Part shown: positions 15,239-25,384 of the stretch, in pieces | Position numbering within the stretch: position 1 is the stretch's first letter | Layout: each line of letters begins with the position of its first letter | Assembly: GCF_010993745.1 (NCBI RefSeq) | Contig: NZ_WOTN01000004.1 | Location: forward strand, 1,240,001-1,304,000 | Reading direction: 5' to 3' | Source of the DNA: Fodinicola acaciae | GTDB taxonomy: Bacteria > Actinomycetota > Actinomycetes > Mycobacteriales > HKI-0501 | Length of the DNA: 64,000 nt | Made by a program: the position numbers and the translations under genes | The notes under the pieces: generated by a model | Seen by the model: the letters and a program-made list of their open reading frames with translations, nothing else | Told to the model about the DNA's origin: nothing | The model's database searches: none

Positions 15239-17599
15239 GTGAAGCTCTCGCGCCGCACCACACCAGCCGCCACCCCGGCGGCTGACCGGGCCGGCGGCGC
15301 GCAGAGCCTGCCGCCGGACCCGCCGCCGCGAGTACGCCGGCCGCTCGACCTCGTCCGGCTCGCGGTCACCGTCCTCGGCCTGGCGCTCGTCGTCCTCGTC
15401 GGCATGGTCGCGGCCAACACCGTCGCCGGCATCGGGGCCGACACCGACGCGGCCGGCGCGATCCCGCGGATCGTCCTCGCCGCGGCGGCGACCGTCGCCG
15501 CGTTGGCGCTGGCCGGCGTCATCCTGGTCGACCTCGCGGCGCACCGGCGGCTGCGTACGCTCGCCGAGGCCGCGGCCGGTCTGCTGGTCGCGGCGATCCT
15601 GCTGGCCGGCGCGCGGATCGCGCTCAGCCACGTGCTGCCAGCCCACCTGGCCGGGGCCGGCTATCGGCCGCTGGAGCTGCTGGTCGGCGGCCTCGCCGCG
15701 GTGGCGACCATCGCGCGGATCGGCCGCCGGCTCCGGTTCGCGACCACCGCGGTGTTCGCGATGGCCGCCGTGGCGATGCTCTTCGTCGGTTCGAACGTGC
15801 TCGCGGTGGCGGTCGCGCTGCTCGCCGGCCGGCTGGTCGGCCTGCTCGTACGCCTCGCGTGCGGCACACCGACGACCAGGCCGCGACCGGCCGACGTACT
15901 CGCGGCGCTGACCAGGATGGCCATCGACGTCACGGACCTGCGCGCCAGCGAGTCCGGCTATCTCGCCACCGAGGCCGCCGGCCGCCGCCTGCTCATCCGC
16001 GTCCTCGACCGTGACCGAGCCGGCGCCGTACGCCAGCTCTGGCGATACGTACGCCTGCACGACCAGCCGCTGTCGTTGTCGCTGCGCCGCACGCTCGAGC
16101 GCCGCGCGATGATGGCGATGGCGATGACAAACGCCGGTGTACGCACCGAGTGCCTGGTCGGCGCGGCTCCGATCGCACCGGACGCGGCGATCCTCGTCGT
16201 CGAGGATCGCGGCGGCCGTACGCTGAGCGACCTCGCGCCGGACGAGCTCACCGACGATCTGCTCGACGACACCTGGCGCCAGCTGAAGCTGCTGCAGCGC
16301 CAGGCCATCGCGCATCGCGGTCTGGACGCCGTGCACCTGGTGGTGCAATCGGGTCCCGAATGTAACGGCGCCGCGGTCGGGATCCGGCTGACCGGAGGCG
16401 GGACGATCGCCGCCGACGACCTCGCGCTGGCAGTCGACCGCGCCCAGTTGCTCGTCACGACGGCTCTGCTGGCAGGCACCGAACGCGCGGTGCAGAGCGC
16501 GCTGCGCGTCATCGGCGCCGAAGCGCTCGCCAGCGCCGTGCCACTGCTCCAGCCAATCGTCCTCACGCCTTCGACGCGCGCGTCGCTGCGGCGTGAGGAC
16601 GGCCTCATCGACCGCCTACGCGAGGGCATCCTCGCCGCAGTGCCAGGCACGCCGGCCACCACGGTCCGAGTCGAGCGCTTCCGCCTTCGTACGGTCGTGT
16701 CCGCCGTGATCGCGATCGCCGCCGTCGTCGTGCTGGTCAACCAGGTGGCCGGCCTGGACCTGTGGTCGGTGGTACGCAACGCCGACTGGCGATGGGGACT
16801 GCTCGGCGTCGCGCTCTCGGCGGCGCGCTTCCTCGGCGCCGGACTCGGGCTGGTCGGCTTCGTCGCCGAGAAGCTCAGCCTGCGCCGGACGGTGCTGGCG
16901 CAGCTGGCCTGCTCGTACGTCGGACTGGCCGCGCCGGCCGGCATTGGCGTCGCCGCGCTGAATGTCCGATTCCTCGGCAAGAGTGGCGTGCCGGCCGCGC
17001 CGGCGCTCGCGAGCATCGCGCTGTGGCAGCTCGGCAGCCTGACGGTGAGCGTCACCTGGGTGCTGATCTTCGACTTCGTGTACGGCATCAGCCAGCCGGT
17101 CGTACCGGTGCCCCGCGGCACCGGCCTGGTGCTGCTGGCGGTCGCCGTCGCCGCACTGCTGGTCGTCTTCGCGGTGCCGCGTACGCGCCGGTTCGCGATC
17201 GCGCGCATCCAGCCCTACCTCGACCAGGTGCGGCCGCGGATGGCCTCGGTGCTGACTCGGCCGCGGCGCGTACTCACCGGCATGGGCGGGTTGTTCTTCC
17301 AGTCGATCTGCAACGTGCTGGTGATGGCGGTGTGCGTACGCGCGTTCCACGGCGAGGCGTCGCTGCTGACGATCACGTTCGTCGTGGTGGTCGGCGTCGC
17401 GCTCGGCTCGGCCGCGCCGACTCCCGGCGGTCTCGGGGCGGTCGAGGCGGTGCTGGCCGCCGGTCTCACGGCCGCCACCGGCATCAGCCCGGCCACCGCG
17501 GTGTCGGCCGTACTGCTCTATCGGCTGCTCACGTTCTGGCTGCCGGTGCTGCCGGGATGGGCCGCCTTCAGCTACATGCAGCGCGGCGAGCTGCTGTAA
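15239..17599 (+). CDS. Large flippase-like membrane protein (LPG synthase TM region, UPF0104)
   Basis: A 786-residue integral membrane protein. The N-terminal 200 residues hold about six membrane helices, the middle (about 215-455) is a soluble region with kinase-like features (LIRVLDRDRAGAVRQLWRYV, IAHRGLDAVHLVV), and the C-terminal 320 residues form the LPG-synthase TM/flippase-like domain (GLAAPAGIGVAALNVRFLGK, SAAPTPGGLGAVEAVLAAG). Relatives are thought to move lipids or lipid-linked molecules. The GTG at 15239 is preferred because GGGGGAG lies nine bases before it; an ATG at 15221 has no such site. Function is unproven. Confidence 0.82.
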   Translation: MKLSRRTTPAATPAADRAGGAQSLPPDPPPRVRRPLDLVRLAVTVLGLALVVLVGMVAANTVAGIGADTDAAGAIPRIVLAAAATVAALALAGVILVDLAAHRRLRTLAEAAAGLLVAAILLAGARIALSHVLPAHLAGAGYRPLELLVGGLAAVATIARIGRRLRFATTAVFAMAAVAMLFVGSNVLAVAVALLAGRLVGLLVRLACGTPTTRPRPADVLAALTRMAIDVTDLRASESGYLATEAAGRRLLIRVLDRDRAGAVRQLWRYVRLHDQPLSLSLRRTLERRAMMAMAMTNAGVRTECLVGAAPIAPDAAILVVEDRGGRTLSDLAPDELTDDLLDDTWRQLKLLQRQAIAHRGLDAVHLVVQSGPECNGAAVGIRLTGGGTIAADDLALAVDRAQLLVTTALLAGTERAVQSALRVIGAEALASAVPLLQPIVLTPSTRASLRREDGLIDRLREGILAAVPGTPATTVRVERFRLRTVVSAVIAIAAVVVLVNQVAGLDLWSVVRNADWRWGLLGVALSAARFLGAGLGLVGFVAEKLSLRRTVLAQLACSYVGLAAPAGIGVAALNVRFLGKSGVPAAPALASIALWQLGSLTVSVTWVLIFDFVYGISQPVVPVPRGTGLVLLAVAVAALLVVFAVPRTRRFAIARIQPYLDQVRPRMASVLTRPRRVLTGMGGLFFQSICNVLVMAVCVRAFHGEASLLTITFVVVVGVALGSAAPTPGGLGAVEAVLAAGLTAATGISPATAVSAVLLYRLLTFWLPVLPGWAAFSYMQRGELL

Positions 17600-17623
17600 A
17601 ACCGCAGGTCAGTGGACCGGCAA

Positions 17624-17670
17624 TGACAACGGGTGTCACATATGCAGATTTGACTATGTGTTGCTATAGT
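17624..17670 (+). promoter_or_regulatory. Inverted repeats and -10 box upstream of the CDF exporter
   Basis: Two symmetric sites precede the metal exporter: TGACA/TGTCA (17624-17638) and CACATA/TATGTG with a 12-base spacer (17637-17660). The second resembles imperfect palindromes bound by ArsR/SmtB metal sensors. A TATAGT box follows at 17665-17670. No ArsR gene is in the window. Inference. Confidence 0.45.
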
Positions 17671-17708
17671 CGGTGCCGGACACCGGATCAAACGGACAGG
17701 ATGGCGGC

Positions 17709-18632
17709 ATGGGGGTCGGGCACGGACACGGTCACGGCGGCGCCATGACGGCGGCCGGCGCGTACCGCCGGCGGCTCGCGGTCGTGCTCGGCATCACCAG
17801 CTCGGTGCTGGTCGTCGAGGTCGTCGGCGCGCTGCTGTCCGGGAGCCTCGCGCTGCTCGCGGACGCCGGCCACATGCTGACCGACGCGAGCGGCATCGCG
17901 CTGACGCTGTTCGCGGTGTGGATCGCGCAGCGGCCGACCAGCAGCCGGCGCACCTTCGGCTTCCAGCGCGCCGAGGTGCTCGCCGCGCTCGCCAACGCTG
18001 TGCTGTTGCTCGTCGTTGGCGGTTTCGTCGTGGTGGAAGGCATCCGCCGGCTGATCGAGCCGCCGGAGGTCGGCAGCACGATCGTGATGATCTTCGGCGC
18101 GATCGGCCTGGTCGCCAACGCGGTGTCGCTGGTGATCCTGTCGCGCGCGCAGTCGGCCAGCATCGGCATCCGTGGCGCGTTCCTGGAAGTGCTCAACGAC
18201 GCCATCGGATCCGGTGCCGTGCTGGTGTCCGGCGCGATCATCGCGCTGACCGGCTGGCAACGTGCCGACGCGATCGCGTCGCTGCTGATCGGCGTGCTCA
18301 TCGTGCCGCGTACGTTGAAGCTGCTCCGCGAGGCGATCGAGGTGTTGCTTGAGGCGACGCCGAAAGGTGTCGACCTCGATGACGTGCGTAAACATCTGTG
18401 CGAGACGCCAGGCGTGGTGGACGTGCACGACCTGCATGCCTGGACGATCACCAGTGGCGCGCCGGTGCTGTCGGCGCACGTGGTCGTCTCCGACGACCGG
18501 CTGGAATGCGGCTCGGGGACCGTACTCGACGCGCTGCAGCGCTGCGTCGCCGGCCATTTCGACGTGGAGCACTCGACCTTCCAGCTCGAACCGGCCGGCC
18601 ACACCGACCACGAACCCGGCGCGCACGTCTAA
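17709..18632 (+). CDS. Cation diffusion facilitator (CzcD/ZitB-type metal exporter)
   Basis: Proton-driven export of Zn2+ or a similar divalent metal from the cytosol. The N-terminus carries a His loop GVGHGHGHGG; six membrane segments follow with the paired metal motifs HMLTDASG (TM2) and EVLNDAIGSG (TM5). The C-terminal ferredoxin-like domain (about 220-300) includes VDVHDLHAWTITSG, a metal-sensing region in YiiP-like proteins. The ATG at 17709 puts the His loop at the very start, as in relatives. Operator-like repeats lie upstream. Confidence 0.92.
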   Translation: MGVGHGHGHGGAMTAAGAYRRRLAVVLGITSSVLVVEVVGALLSGSLALLADAGHMLTDASGIALTLFAVWIAQRPTSSRRTFGFQRAEVLAALANAVLLLVVGGFVVVEGIRRLIEPPEVGSTIVMIFGAIGLVANAVSLVILSRAQSASIGIRGAFLEVLNDAIGSGAVLVSGAIIALTGWQRADAIASLLIGVLIVPRTLKLLREAIEVLLEATPKGVDLDDVRKHLCETPGVVDVHDLHAWTITSGAPVLSAHVVVSDDRLECGSGTVLDALQRCVAGHFDVEHSTFQLEPAGHTDHEPGAHV

Positions 18633-18645
18633 CCACGTTGTCGCC

Positions 18646-18690
18646 GAAAGTGTCGTACGCCGGCGCGACCGTTGATATCGGGGGCCCAAA
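18646..18690 (+). repeat. Degenerate family A-like repeat (A')
   Basis: Contains CGCCGAAAGTGTCGTAC followed by CGGGGGCCCA, matching the first half of family A only in part but resembling the stretch at 35080-35122 more closely. Like A copies it begins about 14 bp after the stop of a plus-strand gene, here in a convergent gap with the LAL regulator. Confidence 0.5.
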
Positions 18691-18691
18691 A

Positions 18692-21532
18692 TCAGGATGA
18701 GGCGTCGATGACCGCGGCGGTGATCGCGGCCCGCGACTTCACGGCGAGCTTCCCGCGGATGTTGGTCACGTGCGTCTCGACGGTACGCGGCCGCAGCCCC
18801 AGCCGGTCGGCGATCTCGCGGTTGGACAGGCCGGCGGCGACCAGCCGCGCGACCTCCAGCTCGCGCGCGGTCAGCTCCGCCAGCGACGGCTTCGCCGGCG
18901 TACGCAGCTGGTCGAGCTGCGCGTCGACCTCGGCGCGCCGCGACGGCAGGCCGCACGCGTCGAACAGCGACGCGGCTTTTTCCAACAATGGCAAGGCGTC
19001 CTCGCGCGACCCGGAGGCGGCCAGGCCGATGCCGGCGAGCAGCCAGCCGTCCGCCTCGTTGGCCGCGTGGCCAGCCGAGCCGAAGGCTGTCGCGGCCGCC
19101 CGCGCGTACGACGCGGCACCGGCGGCATCGCCGCCGAAGATCGCGATCCGCGCCCGGCTGATGTCACGGTAGCCGCGATATTTCGGCAGGTCGATGCCAC
19201 CTTCCACGGCCGCCTCGATCATTTCCAGCCAAACCCTGGCGGCGTCCACCCGGCCACGCGCGAGCTCGGCCAGCACCATGCCGACGGCGAAAAACGGCCG
19301 GTGCAGAGCGTCGAGCAACGGCATCTCGGGTCCGCCGAAGGCGGGCACGGCGACCTCGACGCAACCGCCCGGGTCACCCATGATCAGCTTCGCGAAGCCG
19401 AGCGACCCGCCGGCCACCGCGCAGAACCAGTTCTGCTGTCCGCCGCCGGCCTCGACGGCGATCTCGGCGGCCTTCATCGCCGCCGGTCCGTCGCGCCGCA
19501 GCACGTGCACCAGGCTCTGCATCGCGTACGCGACCGTACGCAGGTGCTCGCTGCCGGACAGCTCGGCCGCGTCCACGGCGTCCTCGACATAGCGCAACGC
19601 CTCCGGCGCGCGTCCCATGTCCCACAGCGCCATCGCGCCGCCGGCCAGCAGATACGTGAGCAGGTCGCGTTTGCCGGCGCGCTGGCAGAGCCGCAGCCCG
19701 CGGTCGAAATGCGCGATCGCCGCCTGGTCCAGGCCGAGGAAGAACTCGGTCCAGCTCAGCGCCGCCAGCGCCTCCAGCCGTACGGCCAGCTCGTCGTCGC
19801 TGAGGGCGTCCATCTTCGACGCCGCCTCGCGCCGCCACTCCAGCGAACCGGCGGTGTCACCCATCCCCATCCGCGCGGCCGCGAGATCCGACAGCGCATG
19901 CGCCTGCAGTCCGAGGTCTTCCGACGCCCGCGCGATCTCCAGCACGCGCAGCACCTGTTCCTGGTCGACGTCCAGGAACTTGCCGCTCAGCACCCGCGCC
20001 GAAGCCAGCTCCACGTGCAGTGGGATCATGTGTGCGCCGGCCGCGCCCGGCAGCCGCCGCAGCTCCTCCACGATCAGGTCGCGCGCCACCGCAGGCCGGC
20101 CGAGCAGCACCTCGACGCGCGAGTACGCGACCGCCGCTTCGACCCGGGCCTGACCACCGTCGGCCGGCAAGAGCGCCAGCAGCTGCTGATATGCCTCGCG
20201 GCTGTCGGACAGCCGGCCGGCCAGCTGCAGCGCGCCGGCCAGCTCGCCGAGCAGCTCGATCCGCCGCTCGGTCTGGTCCTCCGGCAGGTTGTGCAGCGCC
20301 GCCTGCAGCCACTCGGCCGCCGTCGACGGACTCGTCGTCATGGTCGCGGTCGCCGCGTTGGTCAGCAGGTGGACGGCCGCCTGGTCGCCGACCCGCGCGA
20401 CGCGCATGACATGTGGCGCGCGGTGGGTCAGCGGTGCGCGGGCCCTGGCCAACGCCTCGGCGGCCCTGGTGTGCGCGATCTGCTGCCAGCCGCGTCCGGC
20501 CGTACGGTAGACCACATCGCGTACGAGCGGATGCCGATAATGCATCGCGCCGCCAGGCCTCGCCAACCTGATCAGGTCACGCTGGACCAGTCCGTCCAGC
20601 CCGGCCTGGGTGTCGGCCAGCGGCAGATCGGCGACTTCGGCGACCGCGGCGGCCTCGAACGGGTCGTCCAACACCGCGGCCGCCTGCGCGATCAGCCGTT
20701 GCCGCGGCGGCAGCTGTTCGAACTCCGCGCGCAACACGGCGAGCACCGGCCAGTTCGCCGGATATTGCGCGTACGGACTGGCCGACTGCCGTGCCAACGC
20801 GTCCAGATAGAGCGGATTGCCGCCGCTGCGGCGATAAACCTCGTGTTGGCGTCGCGCCGGAATGGCAGCGCCGAGCAGCTCGGCGGCCTCGGCCCGGCTC
20901 AGCGGACCGAGGTCCAACCGCAGGTCCGGCGCCGCGCCGGCGCGCAGTGCGGCCATCATCGCCGGGGAGAGTTGCCGGGGCCGATAGGCCAACGCGACGA
21001 GCACCGGAGCCGGCGGCGGATGCCGCAACAAATGCGCGATGAACTCGGCGGACGCGGCGTCGGCCCAGTGCACGTCATCGAGCGTCAACACCAGTCCGCG
21101 CCGCGCCGAAAGGCGGGTGATCAGCGCGAGGATCGCACGGTGGGTCTGGAAACGCTCCGGGCTGCCGGCCGGTTCTGCGGCCTCGGCGAGCGCCGGAAAC
21201 ACCGGCGACAGCAGCGCGGCCGACTCGGCGTCGAGAATGTGCTTGCCGGGCGTGGAAAAGGCGGCCAGCTCGTCGTCGATCGCGTCGACGAGTACGGAGA
21301 ACGGCACCATGCCGGTGACCTCGCTGGCGCGGCCGGACAGCACTCGATGCCGACGCGCGACCGACCGCAGCTCGGCGAGCAGCCGGGTCTTGCCGATCCC
21401 CGGCTCGCCGGTGATCTCGATCAGGTGCAGCCGCGGCGTGGTCGCCTGCCGGAAACTTTCGAGCACGCCACGGATCGCGGCCAACTCCGGGCCGCGCCCC
21501 ACGAACCGCTCAGCCCCAGACTGCGGTTGCAC
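18692..21532 (-). CDS. LuxR-family ATPase regulator (LAL/MalT-like), large
   Basis: A 946-residue STAND-type transcription activator. An N-terminal AAA ATPase (Walker A GEPGIGKTR near residue 42, Walker B LVLTLDDVHWAD) is followed by a long helical TPR-like middle and a C-terminal LuxR helix-turn-helix (LTARELEVARLVAAGLSNRE, RTVETHVTNIRGKL). I prefer GTG 21532, which has AAGGAAG just upstream and is followed directly by the ATPase domain; an earlier in-frame start at 21607 is possible. It lies 112 bases downstream of glpK on the same strand, hinting at a link with glycerol use, but the inducer is unknown. Confidence 0.88.
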   Translation of the reverse strand: MQPQSGAERFVGRGPELAAIRGVLESFRQATTPRLHLIEITGEPGIGKTRLLAELRSVARRHRVLSGRASEVTGMVPFSVLVDAIDDELAAFSTPGKHILDAESAALLSPVFPALAEAAEPAGSPERFQTHRAILALITRLSARRGLVLTLDDVHWADAASAEFIAHLLRHPPPAPVLVALAYRPRQLSPAMMAALRAGAAPDLRLDLGPLSRAEAAELLGAAIPARRQHEVYRRSGGNPLYLDALARQSASPYAQYPANWPVLAVLRAEFEQLPPRQRLIAQAAAVLDDPFEAAAVAEVADLPLADTQAGLDGLVQRDLIRLARPGGAMHYRHPLVRDVVYRTAGRGWQQIAHTRAAEALARARAPLTHRAPHVMRVARVGDQAAVHLLTNAATATMTTSPSTAAEWLQAALHNLPEDQTERRIELLGELAGALQLAGRLSDSREAYQQLLALLPADGGQARVEAAVAYSRVEVLLGRPAVARDLIVEELRRLPGAAGAHMIPLHVELASARVLSGKFLDVDQEQVLRVLEIARASEDLGLQAHALSDLAAARMGMGDTAGSLEWRREAASKMDALSDDELAVRLEALAALSWTEFFLGLDQAAIAHFDRGLRLCQRAGKRDLLTYLLAGGAMALWDMGRAPEALRYVEDAVDAAELSGSEHLRTVAYAMQSLVHVLRRDGPAAMKAAEIAVEAGGGQQNWFCAVAGGSLGFAKLIMGDPGGCVEVAVPAFGGPEMPLLDALHRPFFAVGMVLAELARGRVDAARVWLEMIEAAVEGGIDLPKYRGYRDISRARIAIFGGDAAGAASYARAAATAFGSAGHAANEADGWLLAGIGLAASGSREDALPLLEKAASLFDACGLPSRRAEVDAQLDQLRTPAKPSLAELTARELEVARLVAAGLSNREIADRLGLRPRTVETHVTNIRGKLAVKSRAAITAAVIDASS

Positions 21533-21643
21533 GTCTTCCTTCGTCCGCCGGGAGCGTACGCGCCGGCTTTCCGCGAGATTAGCAATTGTTCCCGCCGCGA
21601 CCCGCACCTGCCACTTTGCGGCGAAAAATCGAAAGGTGGGACG

Positions 21644-23161
21644 TTACGGTTGGTCGCTGTCGACCCAGTCGAAGGTCTTGGTGACCGCCTTCTTCCAGTT
21701 GCCGTATTGCCGGTCGCGGGTCTCGGCGTCCATCGCCGGGTCCCACTGTTTGTCCTGGGCCCAGTTGGCCCGGATGTCGTCCTCCGACTCCCAGAAACCG
21801 ACCGCGAGTCCGGCCGCGTACGCGGCGCCGAGAGCGGTCGTCTCGTTGACCACCGGCCGGATCACCGGCACGTCGAGAATGTCGGCCTGAAACTGCATCA
21901 GCAACTCGTTGACCACCATGCCGCCGTCGACTTTCAACGATGTCAACGGTACGCCGGAGTCGGCGTTCATCGCGTCGATGACTTCCTTGGTCTGGAAGGC
22001 GGTGGCCTCCAGCACGGCCCGCGCGAGGTGGCCGGCGGTCACGTACCGCGTCAGGCCGACGATCGCCCCACGCGCGTCGGATCGCCAGTGTGGCGCGAAA
22101 AGACCGGAGAAGGCTGGCACGAAATAGCAGCCGCCGTTGTCCTCGACGCTGCCGGCGAGCCGCTCGATCTCCGGCGCCGACGCGATCATCTTCAGGTTGT
22201 CGCGCAGCCACTGCACCAGCGAGCCGGTCACCGCGATCGAGCCTTCCAGCGCGTAGATCGGGTCCGCCGAGCCGATCTTGTAGCAGACCGTGGTGAGCAA
22301 GCCGTTCTCGCTCATCACCTTTTCCGCGCCGGTGTTCAGAAGCACGAAGTTGCCGGTGCCGTAGGTGTTCTTCGCCTCGCCGGGGGACAGGCAGGCCTGG
22401 CCGAAGGTGGCCGCCTGCTGGTCGCCGAGGATGCCGGCGATCGGCACGCCGGCCAGCACGCCTTTGTCGCGCACCTTGCCGTATTCCTCCGACGAGGAAC
22501 GGATCCGCGGCAGCATCGACACCGGGATCCGCATCTCCGCGCAGATCTGCTCGTCCCAGGCCAGGCTTTCCAGGTCCATCAGCAAAGTACGCGACGCGTT
22601 GGTCGGATCGGTGACGTGCAGGCCGCCGTCCGGCCCGCCGGTCATGTTCCACAGGACCCAGCTGTCCATCGTGCCGAACTTGAGCTCGCCGGCCTCGGCG
22701 CGTTCCCGCGCACCGTCCACATTGTCCAGCACCCAGCGGATCTTCGGTCCGGCGAAGTAGGTCGCCAGCGGAAGCCCGGTTTTGTGCCGATATCGCTCCT
22801 GGCCGCCGCCGAGCTCGCCGAGCTCGGCGCAGATCCGGTCGGTACGCGTGTCCTGCCAGACGATCGCGTTGTAGACCGGTTGGCCGGTTTTCACGTCCCA
22901 CACCAACGTCGTCTCGCGCTGGTTGGTGATGCCGACGGCGGCGATGTCGGACGGCGACAGGTCGGCCCTGGCCAGCGCGCCGGCGCAGACTTCTCTGGTG
23001 TTGGACCAGATTTCGGTGGCGTTGTGCTCGACCCAGCCGGCCCGCGGAAAGATCTGCTCGTGTTCTTTCTGGTCGGCGGCCACCACCCGGCCGGAGTGGT
23101 CGAAAACCATGCACCGGGTGGAGGTCGTGCCTTGGTCGATGGCCGCGACGTACGTGCTCAT
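21644..23161 (-). CDS. glpK: Glycerol kinase
   Basis: Phosphorylates glycerol to sn-glycerol 3-phosphate with ATP. The 505-residue length is typical. FGGY signatures: [17 protein letters not shown] at the start, the segment [13 protein letters not shown] with the substrate-binding Arg-Glu pair, [12 protein letters not shown] and the C-terminal [19 protein letters not shown]. It lies 28 bases downstream of the aquaporin gene, forming the usual glpF-glpK operon; glpD is not in the window. Confidence 0.95.
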   Translation of the reverse strand: MSTYVAAIDQGTTSTRCMVFDHSGRVVAADQKEHEQIFPRAGWVEHNATEIWSNTREVCAGALARADLSPSDIAAVGITNQRETTLVWDVKTGQPVYNAIVWQDTRTDRICAELGELGGGQERYRHKTGLPLATYFAGPKIRWVLDNVDGARERAEAGELKFGTMDSWVLWNMTGGPDGGLHVTDPTNASRTLLMDLESLAWDEQICAEMRIPVSMLPRIRSSSEEYGKVRDKGVLAGVPIAGILGDQQAATFGQACLSPGEAKNTYGTGNFVLLNTGAEKVMSENGLLTTVCYKIGSADPIYALEGSIAVTGSLVQWLRDNLKMIASAPEIERLAGSVEDNGGCYFVPAFSGLFAPHWRSDARGAIVGLTRYVTAGHLARAVLEATAFQTKEVIDAMNADSGVPLTSLKVDGGMVVNELLMQFQADILDVPVIRPVVNETTALGAAYAAGLAVGFWESEDDIRANWAQDKQWDPAMDAETRDRQYGNWKKAVTKTFDWVDSDQP

Positions 23162-23189
23162 GCTGCGGGTCCTCCAACAGGTTCGTGGG

Positions 23190-23939
23190 TCAGATGGTCT
23201 TCGGCAGGATAACCGCCAGCAGGCCGGCCAGCCCGCCGCCGATCAGCGGCCCGACCACCGGAATCCACGAATAGCCCCAGTCCGGGCTTCCCTTTCCGCG
23301 GATCGGCAGCAGGAACGCGTACGCGATCCGCGGGCCGAGGTCGCGGACCGGGTTGATGGCATAACCGGTCGGACCGCCGAGCGACTGGCCGATCCCCATC
23401 ACCACGAAACTCACGCCGGCATAGCCGAGTGCCGCGTTGCCAAACTGCGGCACGCCACTGATGGCCGCGCCGGCCGGCGGTGACAGCAGGATCCAGCCGA
23501 CCAGCACGAAAGTGCCGATGATCTCGGTCACCAGGTTCCACGGAGCGCTCCGGATCGTCGGCGCGGTCGAGAAAATCCCCAGCGTGTGCTCGTTGTCGTC
23601 GTACTTGTCGAATTGCAGCTTGTAGGCGGCCCAGCAGAGCACGGCGCCGACGATGCCGCCGGCGAGTTGGCCGATCAGATAGAAAGGCACCAGCTGCGGT
23701 GCCACCTTGCCGGCGATCAACAGGCCGAGGGTGACCGCCGGATTGATGTGCGCGCCGGTCGGATTCGCGATGCTGGCGCCGGCGAACACCGCGAATCCCC
23801 AGCCGAAGGTCACCATCAGGGTGCCGCCGGCGTGGCCGTACGTTTTGGTGAGCGTCACGTTTGCCACCACGCCGGTGCCCAGCAGCACCAGGACCGCCGT
23901 GCCGATCAGTTCCCACACCACGATCAGGCCAGGATTCAC
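23190..23939 (-). CDS. glpF: Glycerol uptake facilitator (aquaglyceroporin)
   Basis: Six-helix MIP-family channel for passive glycerol entry, 249 residues. The first pore loop is [11 protein letters not shown] with the canonical NPA; the second reads [12 protein letters not shown], with NPV in place of NPA but the selectivity-filter Arg kept. The GTG at 23939 has GGAGG five bases upstream; an earlier in-frame start is less likely because it would add a Ser/Gly-rich head. Co-transcribed with glpK, which traps the glycerol by phosphorylation. Confidence 0.93.
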   Translation of the reverse strand: MNPGLIVVWELIGTAVLVLLGTGVVANVTLTKTYGHAGGTLMVTFGWGFAVFAGASIANPTGAHINPAVTLGLLIAGKVAPQLVPFYLIGQLAGGIVGAVLCWAAYKLQFDKYDDNEHTLGIFSTAPTIRSAPWNLVTEIIGTFVLVGWILLSPPAGAAISGVPQFGNAALGYAGVSFVVMGIGQSLGGPTGYAINPVRDLGPRIAYAFLLPIRGKGSPDWGYSWIPVVGPLIGGGLAGLLAVILPKTI

Positions 23940-24125
23940 TCCGCCTCCTCGACAGCTCGGCGACAACGTCCGCGCACATTGGGTCCACCGGCAGACAATG
24001 CGTGCCTATGTGGCTCAATCGCAACGTGCCCGGACGTTATGTGATTTAGCAGCCGCTGTCTATGGCCGAGCGGGAGAGTGGAAGGCGGTTTGGGGCAACC
24101 GGAGGAAAAGTGTGGCCGGATATGG

Positions 24126-25175
24126 TCAGTCGATGCCGGAGGCCTCGCGTGCCGCGGCTATTACCTCCAGCACGGTGACCGCGTCGTTGGGGTCGACCGG
24201 TGCCGGAGCGGCGCCGCGCAGCGCGTCGCGCACCTGCCGATAGAACTCCGGATATGTGCCGGGAACACTGGGAATCGTGGTCAGCTTGTCCTCGGTGCCG
24301 AGCTGGCCCCACTGCGCGACCGGGTCCTCGCCCCAGCCGGGCCGGGCCGGATGCCGGCCGCCGCGCAGGTCGGATTCCTGTGGGTCCAGGCCGGTTTTGA
24401 CGTACGCGGCCTGGTCGCCGAGCACCCGGAAACGTGGCCCCAGCTGGCCGGCGAGCGAGCTCATCCACAGATGTGACCGGGTGCCGGACTGGTGCGTGAT
24501 GGCAAGGAAAGCGTCGTCGTCGGCCTTGCTGCCCGACCGCCGCCTGTCGACCTCGGCGTAGGCCGAATGCACCGGGCCGAAAAGCTGGATCGCCTGGTCG
24601 ATCAGATGGCTGCCGAGGTCGAACAGAATGCCGGCGGCCTGGTCCGGGCCGGCCTGGTCGCGCCAGCCGTCCGACGGTTTCGGCCGCCACCGCTCGAACC
24701 GGGATTCGCAGCGGTGTACGGTGCCCAGCGCGCCTTCGTCGAGAAGTTTGCGCAATGTCAGGAAGTCCGAGTCCCAGCGCCGGTTCTGGAAGACGGTCAG
24801 CAGCAAGCCGCGTTCGGTCGCCGCGGTGACCAACTCGCGAGCCGCCTGTGGGGTGGTCGCCATCGGTTTGTCGATGACGACAGGAAGACCCGCCTCCAGC
24901 GCGGCCATCCCCAGTGTCGCGTGCGATCCGTTCGGGCTGGCGATCACGACCAGGTCGAGGCGGTCCGGCCGGGAAAACAATTCCTCGGCGGTGCGGACGA
25001 TCTCGACGTCGTGGTAGTCACGGCAGGCACGGTCGGCGCGCTCCGGATTTCCGGTCACCACCGCGGTCAGCTCCAGACCGGGCGTCGCCGAGATGAGCGG
25101 AGCGTGGAAGACCGAGCCGGCCAGTCCGAAGCCGATCAGGCCGACGCGAAAGGACACTGGCGAGGAATCGGTCAT
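24126..25175 (-). CDS. Gfo/Idh/MocA-family NAD(P)-dependent oxidoreductase
   Basis: A 349-residue dehydrogenase. N-terminal Rossmann fold VGLIGFGLAGSVFHAPLI (10-27), the conserved EKP-like motif seen here as VVIDKPMATTPQAARELV with the catalytic Lys, and the C-terminal alpha/beta domain with DLGSHLIDQAIQLFG, whose His-Asp pair is typical. Likely oxidises or reduces a sugar or inositol-type substrate. It sits alone, 186 bases upstream of glpF on the same strand, so a shared transcript is possible but not clear. Confidence 0.9.
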   Translation of the reverse strand: MTDSSPVSFRVGLIGFGLAGSVFHAPLISATPGLELTAVVTGNPERADRACRDYHDVEIVRTAEELFSRPDRLDLVVIASPNGSHATLGMAALEAGLPVVIDKPMATTPQAARELVTAATERGLLLTVFQNRRWDSDFLTLRKLLDEGALGTVHRCESRFERWRPKPSDGWRDQAGPDQAAGILFDLGSHLIDQAIQLFGPVHSAYAEVDRRRSGSKADDDAFLAITHQSGTRSHLWMSSLAGQLGPRFRVLGDQAAYVKTGLDPQESDLRGGRHPARPGWGEDPVAQWGQLGTEDKLTTIPSVPGTYPEFYRQVRDALRGAAPAPVDPNDAVTVLEVIAAAREASGID

Positions 25176-25306
25176 GACCTGGAGTAAACCAATCCGGTGA
25201 CCATGCGTGTCCTGCGGGGTCGGATTTTGTTAACTGTCCCCGCCGATTTACCAGGCCGGCATCGGCTATTCGGCTGAGTGCGCGCCCACTATTCGCGCCG
25301 CGTACG

Positions 25307-25347
25307 CGAAACGGCGCGACACCGACAGCGGTGTCGCGCCGTTTTCG
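25307..25347 (-). terminator. Strong hairpin terminator after the Lsr2-like gene
   Basis: Stem of about 18 bp (CGAAACGGCGCGACACCG paired with CGGTGTCGCGCCGTTTTCG) and a four-base loop, 38 bp downstream of the Lsr2-like stop. T-rich ends on both strands suggest it stops transcription of the minus-strand gene. It is flanked by 130 bp (25176-25306) without a gene. Confidence 0.75.
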
Positions 25348-25384
25348 GCTGGCGGGTTTTGCCGCCGCCGCAGGCGATCCGAGG

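Noticed and set aside
18770-23212. 1480-codon plus-strand frame
   Set aside because: Antisense shadow of the LAL regulator and glpK; repetitive Arg/Gln/Gly composition and no motifs.
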